NCBI GenBank assembly: GCA_003154855.1
Contig: PMEV01000413.1
Coordinates: forward strand, 1,148 to 19,155
Direction of reading: 5' to 3'
DNA: 18,008 bases
Source: Bryobacterales bacterium
GTDB lineage: Bacteria > Acidobacteriota > Terriglobia > Bryobacterales > Bryobacteraceae
Shown: positions 13,428 to 18,008 of the stretch, one piece after another
How positions within the stretch are numbered: the stretch's first letter is position 1
How the letters are laid out: each line of letters opens with the position of its first letter
Notes under the pieces: generated by a model
The model's database searches: none
The model's input: only the letters and a program-made list of their open reading frames with translations
Told to the model about the DNA's origin: nothing
Position numbers and translations under genes: made by a program

Positions 13428-15060
13428 GGAAGAAGCTCCTTTCCGAGTTGATTTGCGGCGAGCCGCTGTCCTCGAGCAGGTCCAGCCATTGGGGCGCCGT
13501 TTTGTCCTGGTCGCGCCGCTGCCGCCTGGAGGAATCGTCCGCGTCGCCGCCTTGGTTGCCGCGGCCGGAACCGGAGAAACCCTGCTGGTCCGTGCCGCCG
13601 CGAAGCTGTTGGGCGGAGGTTCCCGAGATTGCCGAGACGCCGCCCACGACGGCCGCCGAAACCGCCGGCCGCCAGGTTTCCGTGCGATAACCGCTATGCT
13701 CGAGTTGCGTCACCAGATCGCCGAGCTGGTTGCCCAGCGATTGGTTGAGGCTGGGATCGGCCGAGCGCACGGCCACATGCAACTGGCCGCCGCTATCCAG
13801 CAGGCGCACTTCAACCGGCTCCGGCGTGACGCCGTCCGAGGCCGTCTGAGGGATGACTATAGAAAGTTGGCGCACCGGCTGCGGCCCGAGCTGGGCGCGG
13901 GCGGGCTCCAGATCGAGCGGGGCAGCCGGGGCGATGTCTTTGGCGCCCACCACCGGCTGGGCCGTCGAGCGCAGGAGCGGGCCGGACCCGGCTGGAACGG
14001 GCGTGTCGACGCGCGCGCCAGCGGGTTCGAGCGCTCCGCTGGAGTTCTCGGGGGCCGCTTTCTCGGGCGCTTTCGAGGCGGCTGGGCGGATCGAGTGCGC
14101 AGCCAGGCTGGCGGCCGTGCTGGCGGCCTCCGCCGCCGATGGGGGCGCCGGGATGGCCGCGGCGTCGTTCTTGGCCGCGCTGGGCGCCTGCGACGGCTCA
14201 TCGGAAGCGGCGCTCGCGGAGCTCTGTTCGGTCAGCCGTGCGGCGAAGGCCAGTTCGGTCTTCGCAGCGGGCGGTTTGCCCGGGCTGGGGAGATCCTCCT
14301 CCGGCGCCGTGGCCGGGAGGGCCGCCGGTGGCCGCGCCGCATCGGTCCCCATAGATCGCGGGGCATCCGCTGCGGCCGGTGGCGGCTGCGCTCCACTGGC
14401 GGCCGGGGCCGGAACTTTCTCCGTCGGTGGCTTGTCGGGCGATCCTTTGGGCTCTGCAAGGCTCTCGGCTGGCGCGACCGCCGGAAGCGCAATCGGCACC
14501 GCGGTCGCCAGCGCCGCCGCGGGCGCGGAAGCCGGAGCCGGGGCCGGATTCGTCCCCGGATCTTTCGCATCGCCGCTGGCCGCCGCGGGAACGGCCGGAT
14601 TCCCGGACTCGCCGGCGGCCTCCGCCGTGGCGCTGGCCGGAGCGCCCTTGGCCGGGGCTTTCCTAGCATCCCCAGAGGCCGGCTGAGCCGGCTTTGGAAG
14701 CGGGGCGGCGGCTGCGGGCGAGGAGCTGGGAACGACCAGCCCGCTCGAGACCGCAGGAGGTTTCTTGGCCGCTTTCGTAGTCTTGGCCTGAACCCCCGGA
14801 TTAGTTTTCGACTTTCCGCCCGAACCGGAGGCCGTCGCGTCCGCCGCAGCCTCCAGCTCCGCGGGCATGGCGGCGGCCAGCAGAGCGGCGATCAATCCCG
14901 GGAACTCCGCGGCTGCCAGTCCTCCGCTGGCGCGGACCGGCGCCGGCGACCGCGCCGGCGCCGCGGCGGGAACCGGACCCACGAAGGAGGGAAGGCTTGC
15001 TACGTTCACGCCACCCTGAGAGGCAGGTGAGTGGCCGGGATTGGGACGGCCCCTTTTCAA
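13411..15060 (-). CDS. fliK: Flagellar hook-length control protein FliK
   Basis: A protein of up to 549 residues. Roughly residues 20-370 are low-complexity Ala/Pro/Lys/Ser-rich sequence, as expected for the disordered molecular-ruler part of FliK. The globular hook-length-control domain (Flg_hook) is at about 385-465, with PEPVEVRLLDSGGQLHVAVR and SADPSLNQSLGNQLGDLVTQ followed by LEHSGYRTETWRP. A Gly/Gln/Arg-rich tail follows. FliK is secreted while the hook grows and then contacts the FlhB C-domain to switch export specificity. The start is uncertain: TTG at 15060 is the longest frame, and GTG at 15009 (before NVASLPSFVG) is equally possible. Neither has a clean ribosome-binding site. It is the first gene of the minus-strand operon. 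Confidence 0.9.
   Translation of the reverse strand: MKRGRPNPGHSPASQGGVNVASLPSFVGPVPAAAPARSPAPVRASGGLAAAEFPGLIAALLAAAMPAELEAAADATASGSGGKSKTNPGVQAKTTKAAKKPPAVSSGLVVPSSSPAAAAPLPKPAQPASGDARKAPAKGAPASATAEAAGESGNPAVPAAASGDAKDPGTNPAPAPASAPAAALATAVPIALPAVAPAESLAEPKGSPDKPPTEKVPAPAASGAQPPPAAADAPRSMGTDAARPPAALPATAPEEDLPSPGKPPAAKTELAFAARLTEQSSASAASDEPSQAPSAAKNDAAAIPAPPSAAEAASTAASLAAHSIRPAASKAPEKAAPENSSGALEPAGARVDTPVPAGSGPLLRSTAQPVVGAKDIAPAAPLDLEPARAQLGPQPVRQLSIVIPQTASDGVTPEPVEVRLLDSGGQLHVAVRSADPSLNQSLGNQLGDLVTQLEHSGYRTETWRPAVSAAVVGGVSAISGTSAQQLRGGTDQQGFSGSGRGNQGGDADDSSRRQRRDQDKTAPQWLDLLEDSGSPQINSERSFFHGFGT
13436..13441 (-). promoter_or_regulatory. Ribosome-binding site of flgD inside fliK
   Basis: AAGGAG on the minus strand, eight bases before the flgD ATG and entirely within the fliK coding sequence. 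It fixes the flgD start and shows that the fliK and flgD ends are interleaved. Confidence 0.7.
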
Positions 15061-15231
15061 GCGTTTAGGCGGGTCCCGCGACTACGAGATCTTGCCGCGC
15101 CGGGCCGCATGACCGGAATTTGGCGCTCGGGACGCGTCCTCTCTTATCCGCTCTTCGGCCGATTCTTGGCCAGTTTGAGCCGCTTTGCTCCACGGCCCGA
15201 GAATTGCTCTTCTGGCCCTGGAGGACTCCGA
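15061..15231. promoter_or_regulatory. Divergent promoter region between fliK and flgF operons
   Basis: This 171-bp gap separates the two flagellar operons, so it should hold both promoters. On the minus strand, TCAAACTG (15171-15178), 11 bp, then GCCGAAGA (15152-15159) has the spacing of a sigma-28 promoter, matching four and six of eight consensus bases. On the plus strand, GCCGATTC (15158-15165) matches six of eight bases of the sigma-28 -10, but lacks a good -35. The shared core TCGGCCGA is palindromic, which makes the two-strand match partly automatic. No clear sigma-54 (TGGC...GC) element was found. Confidence 0.35.
15220..15225 (+). promoter_or_regulatory. Ribosome-binding site of flgF
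   Basis: GGAGGA six bases before the ATG at 15232. It decides the flgF start against the much longer in-frame extension that reaches back to 15031. Confidence 0.8.
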
Positions 15232-15981
15232 ATGGATCCGCTCATGGTTTCGGCCGCCAGCGGCATGCGATCGCGCATGGAGTCGCTGGATATGCTGGCC
15301 AACAATCTGGCCAATGCAGCGACCACCGGCTACAAGACGGACCGCGAGTCCTATAGCACCTACATGGCCTCGGAAGCGGTGGACGCGGCGCAGGCCGGCG
15401 ACAGCCCCAGGCCCTCCGCGCTGCCGGTGGTCGAGAAGAACTGGACCGATTTTTCCCAGGGCACGCTGACCGCCACCGGCAACCCGCTGGATGTGGCGCT
15501 AGGCTCGCAGGGCTTTTTCGTGGTCAACGGTCCGAGCGGTCCTCTGTATACGCGCAACGGCAGCTTCCACCTCTCTTCGACGGGGACGCTCACCACGCAG
15601 GACGGCTACGCCGTGCAGGACTCCAGCGGAACAGCCATCCAGGCCACCGGCGTGGGCCCCCTGGAGATCGCGGGAGACGGGACGGTCTCGCAGGACGGCG
15701 CCGCGCTGGGGCAACTGGCGGTGGTAAACCTCCCTGCGGGCGCCGCGGACAAGGCCGGCGCGAACTATTACCGCCAGACCGGCAGCCAGCCCGCGCCCAG
15801 CCCGGCCACGGACGTCCAGGTGTACCAAGGCAAGCTGGAAGCCTCGAATGTGGCCACACCCGAGACCGCGGTCCGGCTGGTCGGCCTGTTGCGGCAGTTC
15901 GAGATGCTGCAGAAAGCCGCCAACCTGGGCGCGGAAATGGATCAGCGCGCCATTCAGGACGTGGCGAAGGTGAACCCGTGA
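15232..15981 (+). CDS. flgF: Flagellar proximal rod protein FlgF
   Basis: A 249-residue rod protein. The N-terminus MDPLMVSAASGMRSRMESLD plus MLANNLANAATTGYKTDRES is the flagellar axial-protein signature. The D1 motif GNPLDVALGSQGFFVVNGPS...LYTRNGSFHLSSTGTL lies at about residues 82-120. The C-terminal assembly helix is VYQGKLEASNVATPETAVRL onward, ending in a polar tail. The length and gene order before flgG indicate FlgF rather than FlgG. The frame is open further upstream, but the GGAGGA site and family alignment choose the ATG at 15232. First gene of the plus-strand operon; flgG starts 15 bp downstream. No cysteines. Confidence 0.93.
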   Translation: MDPLMVSAASGMRSRMESLDMLANNLANAATTGYKTDRESYSTYMASEAVDAAQAGDSPRPSALPVVEKNWTDFSQGTLTATGNPLDVALGSQGFFVVNGPSGPLYTRNGSFHLSSTGTLTTQDGYAVQDSSGTAIQATGVGPLEIAGDGTVSQDGAALGQLAVVNLPAGAADKAGANYYRQTGSQPAPSPATDVQVYQGKLEASNVATPETAVRLVGLLRQFEMLQKAANLGAEMDQRAIQDVAKVNP

Positions 15982-15996
15982 TAAAGGAGCATTGAG

Positions 15997-16788
15997 ATGA
16001 TCCGAGCCCTATTCAGCGCGGCCAGCGGGATGACCGCGCAGCAGATGAACGTCGACAATATCGCCAACAACCTGGCCAACTCGAACACCACCGGCTTCAA
16101 GGCGCGGCGCACGCAGTTCCAGGACCTGATGTACCAGAACGTCATCCAGCCCGGGGCTTCCGCCAGCGCCCAGACGACCATTCCCAGCGGCCTGCAATTG
16201 GGATTGGGGACGCGCTCCTCCGGGAACGAAATCATTTTCACGCAAGGCAGTTTCGCGCAGACCGAGAACCCGCTGGACGTGGTGATTCAGGGGAATGGTT
16301 TCTTTCAGGTGCACTTGCCCACCGGGGAGCTGGCCTATACGCGCTGCGGAAGCTTCCAACTGGACCGCAACGGCAACCTGGTCACCGCCGACGGCAATAC
16401 GGTGGAACCGCAGATGACGATTCCGTCCAACGCCCTTTCGGTGACCATCGCCAGCGACGGCACGGTCAGTTGCACCCTGCCGAACCAGACGGCGGCGAGC
16501 GTGATCGGGCAGCTCCAGCTCGCCGGCTTCGCCAATCCGGCCGGGCTGAACAGCCTGGGCAGCAACCTCTACGCGCCCACCGAGGCTTCGGGCGAGCCGA
16601 CGGTGGCCACTCCGGGCGGGGCGGAGGGGCTGGGATCGCTGTTGCAGGGCTACACGGAGTCGTCCAACGTGAGCGTGGTGACGGAGTTCATCAATCTGAT
16701 CGTGGCCCAGCGGGCTTATGAAGCCAACTCGAAAGTAGTGAAGGCGGCGGACGACATGTATTCGCAGGTCAACAACTTAACGCGATGA
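15997..16788 (+). CDS. flgG: Flagellar distal rod protein FlgG
   Basis: A 263-residue protein, the canonical FlgG length, and close to family consensus: MIRALFSAASGMTAQQMNVD, NIANNLANSNTTGFKARRTQ and FQDLMYQ at the N-terminus. ENPLDVVIQGNGFFQV and AYTRCGSFQLDRNGNLVTAD come in the middle, and YTESSNVSVVTEFINLIVAQ plus RAYEANSKVVKAADDMY at the C-terminus. FlgG forms the distal rod that spans the peptidoglycan and outer-membrane rings. AAAGGAG lies seven bases before the ATG. Two cysteines, at 117 (in the YTR-GSF motif) and 159, are unusual, since the neighbouring axial proteins have none. Its stop overlaps flgA in an ATGA. Confidence 0.97.
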   Translation: MIRALFSAASGMTAQQMNVDNIANNLANSNTTGFKARRTQFQDLMYQNVIQPGASASAQTTIPSGLQLGLGTRSSGNEIIFTQGSFAQTENPLDVVIQGNGFFQVHLPTGELAYTRCGSFQLDRNGNLVTADGNTVEPQMTIPSNALSVTIASDGTVSCTLPNQTAASVIGQLQLAGFANPAGLNSLGSNLYAPTEASGEPTVATPGGAEGLGSLLQGYTESSNVSVVTEFINLIVAQRAYEANSKVVKAADDMYSQVNNLTR

Positions 16789-17708
16789 TACTTCTGGCGG
16801 CAGCGATCGTCTCGGGGTGCCTGGCGGTGGCCGGCGACCGCATACGGGCGGGCGACCTGGCTCACTCCGTTCCGGAGCTCGCGGCCCTGCCCGCGGATAC
16901 CCCGCTGGGCTATGCGCCCGTTCCGGGGGCGCGGCGAATTCTTAACGCCCGGGACCTCGAGCGCCTGGCCGCGCAGCACGGCATCACCCTGGCCGCGCTC
17001 CCCATCCTGTGCGTGGAACGCGCGCTCGAACCCTTGACCGAAGAGCGCGTGCTGGCGGCGTTACAGAAGGCGCTCTCCGGCAGCCAGGCCCGCTTCGAGC
17101 TAGTGGGTTTCAGCCACATCGCGGTGCCGCCCGGCGAACTCGAGTTCTCCCGCTCCGGCTTCCAGGCGCCCCTGGCCGGCTCGAATGCGCCGGCGTTGTG
17201 GCGCGGCCAGTTCCGCTACGACGGCAACCGCAGCCTGCTGGTTTGGGCGCGCGTGCGGGTAACGGTAGCCGGCCAGCGGTTGGTGGCGGCCGGGATACTG
17301 GAGGCCAACCGGTCCATACAGCCGGCCGAGGTGCGGGTCGAGACGGCCGGGTTGGCGCCGTTCGGCCAGCCGGGCCTCGAGTCTTTCGACCAGATTGCGG
17401 GCCGCGTGCCGAAGAGGCCGATCCACGCCGGGGAACCCTTGTCGGCGAACCTGCTGGTGACGCCGCTGGCGGTGTCGCGAGGCGAAACGGTCAAGGTCCA
17501 GGTCTCCAGCGGCGGCGCGCAACTCATTCTGCCGGCCCAGGCGGAGTCCGCGGGCCGGCCGGGCGAAACGATCCTGCTGCTGAATCCAGCTTCGGGCCGG
17601 CGGTTCCGGGCCCGCGTGGAAGGTCCGGGAAAGGTGAAAGTCGATGCGCAAGACGATTCTGGCCGGAGTGGGGCTGTGTCTGCTGACGCTGGCCTCGCCG
17701 GCCGCTGA
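16785..17708 (+). CDS. flgA: Flagellar basal body P-ring formation chaperone FlgA
   Basis: A 307-residue protein with a hydrophobic export signal (about residues 1-16, MILLAAAIVSGCLAVAG), an N-terminal SAF-like region, and a C-terminal FlgA/SAF domain from about 150. The latter includes VWARVRVTVAGQRLVAAGIL, AEVRVETAGLAPFGQ, GRVPKRPIHAGEPLSANLL and GETVKVQVSSGGAQLILPAQ. FlgA is the periplasmic chaperone for P-ring (FlgI) assembly. The signal lacks a positively charged start and contains VSGC, a possible lipobox at Cys12. The start overlaps flgG by 4 bp. The domain should end near VEGPGKVKV; the last ~21 residues are encoded by DNA that is also the start of flgH in another frame, and probably form a non-conserved tail. 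Confidence 0.9.
   Translation: MILLAAAIVSGCLAVAGDRIRAGDLAHSVPELAALPADTPLGYAPVPGARRILNARDLERLAAQHGITLAALPILCVERALEPLTEERVLAALQKALSGSQARFELVGFSHIAVPPGELEFSRSGFQAPLAGSNAPALWRGQFRYDGNRSLLVWARVRVTVAGQRLVAAGILEANRSIQPAEVRVETAGLAPFGQPGLESFDQIAGRVPKRPIHAGEPLSANLLVTPLAVSRGETVKVQVSSGGAQLILPAQAESAGRPGETILLLNPASGRRFRARVEGPGKVKVDAQDDSGRSGAVSADAGLAGR
17631..17637 (+). promoter_or_regulatory. Ribosome-binding site of flgH inside flgA
   Basis: AAGGTGA six bases before the ATG at 17644, within the flgA coding sequence. It supports the flgH start despite a 65-bp overlap with flgA. Confidence 0.6.
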
Positions 17709-18008
17709 CAAGAGGCCCAAACTGCCGCAGGTCAAGGCTACCCCGGTGGACACCTATATTCAAGACGCCGCCGTGCATGCGACCAATTTCGGCGGTCTCG
17801 GCACCACGCCCGGCTCGACCTGGCAACCCGGGGGGATCTATGGAGACCTGACGCGCGATTTGCGAGCCAGCCAGGTGGACGACATGGTGACCATCCTGGT
17901 CAACGAGAGCGCCTCGGCGGTCTCGACGGGGTCGACCAAGAGCTCGCGCGCCTCCAGCGCCCAGCACTCGGTGACTTCTCTGTTCCGGCCGGTCAACGCC
18001 GGCGGGGC
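17644..18008 (+). CDS. flgH: Flagellar L-ring protein FlgH, N-terminal part
   Basis: The frame runs from the ATG at 17644 off the right edge, giving 121 complete codons. A signal peptide (MRKTILAGVGLCLLTLASPA) is followed by the FlgH hallmark around residues 58-90: GSTWQPGGIYGDLTRDLRAS, then QVDDMVTILVNESASAVSTG. This matches the conserved 'SLW..g.lf.D.rA..vGDivTI.v.E.asA' block. FlgH builds the outer-membrane L-ring, implying a diderm envelope. Typical FlgH is a lipoprotein, but no lipobox cysteine ends this signal (Cys12 is preceded by Leu), so it is likely cut by signal peptidase I after Ala20 or Ala21. It overlaps flgA by 65 bp in a different frame. Confidence 0.93.
   Translation, partial: MRKTILAGVGLCLLTLASPAADKRPKLPQVKATPVDTYIQDAAVHATNFGGLGTTPGSTWQPGGIYGDLTRDLRASQVDDMVTILVNESASAVSTGSTKSSRASSAQHSVTSLFRPVNAGG

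Noticed and set aside
13255..15030. A 591-codon open frame on the plus strand antisense to fliK and flgD
   Set aside because: It is Arg/Gly-rich and low in complexity. It mirrors the Ala/Pro-rich FliK linker and has no domain or ribosome-binding site.
15031..15231. N-terminal extension of FlgF by 67 residues
   Set aside because: FlgF homologues begin at the MDPLMVSAASGM segment, and a strong GGAGGA site lies just before that ATG.

Overview
The window is high-GC bacterial DNA. Most of it (about 2.84-18.0 kb) is a flagellar biosynthesis locus. A short accessory region (1-2.84 kb) sits at the left edge. The gene order (hook genes, a small FliN, the fliO-P-Q-R-flhB-flhA export block, flhF, a FliA-type sigma factor, a long FliY-like protein and a membrane/HTH protein) and the GC-rich codon use suggest Acidobacteriota, perhaps a Solibacter/Bryobacter relative. 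That assignment is an inference from synteny and composition; no rRNA or other taxonomic marker is present.

Left edge (1-1852, minus strand): three tightly packed genes form what looks like an ABC-three-component (ABC-3C) conflict/defence module. In transcription order they are a 300-residue protein with a restriction-endonuclease-like N-terminal region, a 76-residue 'middle component', and the N-terminal part of an SMC/RecF-like ABC ATPase that runs off the window. A divergent intergenic stretch (1853-1993) carries three separate inverted repeats. A plus-strand CPBP (CAAX/ABI) membrane protease follows, and its stop codon overlaps the last flagellar stop codon tail to tail.

Flagellar minus-strand operon (15060 down to 2839), in transcription order: fliK, flgD, flgE, a short fliN, fliO, fliP, fliQ, fliR, flhB, flhA, flhF, a sigma-28-type factor, a FliN/FliY-like protein, and a small membrane-anchored coiled-coil/HTH protein. 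Most neighbours overlap or lie within about 70 bp; the largest gap is 142 bp, between flhA and flhF. The operon encodes hook assembly and length control (FliK, FlgD, FlgE), the type III export gate (FliO/P/Q/R, FlhB, FlhA), placement of the flagellum (FlhF), switch-complex parts (two FliN-type proteins) and late-gene transcription (sigma-28).

Flagellar plus-strand operon (15232 to the right edge): flgF, flgG, flgA and the 5' part of flgH, encoding the rod, P-ring chaperone and L-ring. A 171-bp divergent region (15061-15231) separates the two operons and presumably holds both promoters. No tRNA, rRNA, insertion sequence or CRISPR array was seen, and no stretch over 300 bases lacks a gene.
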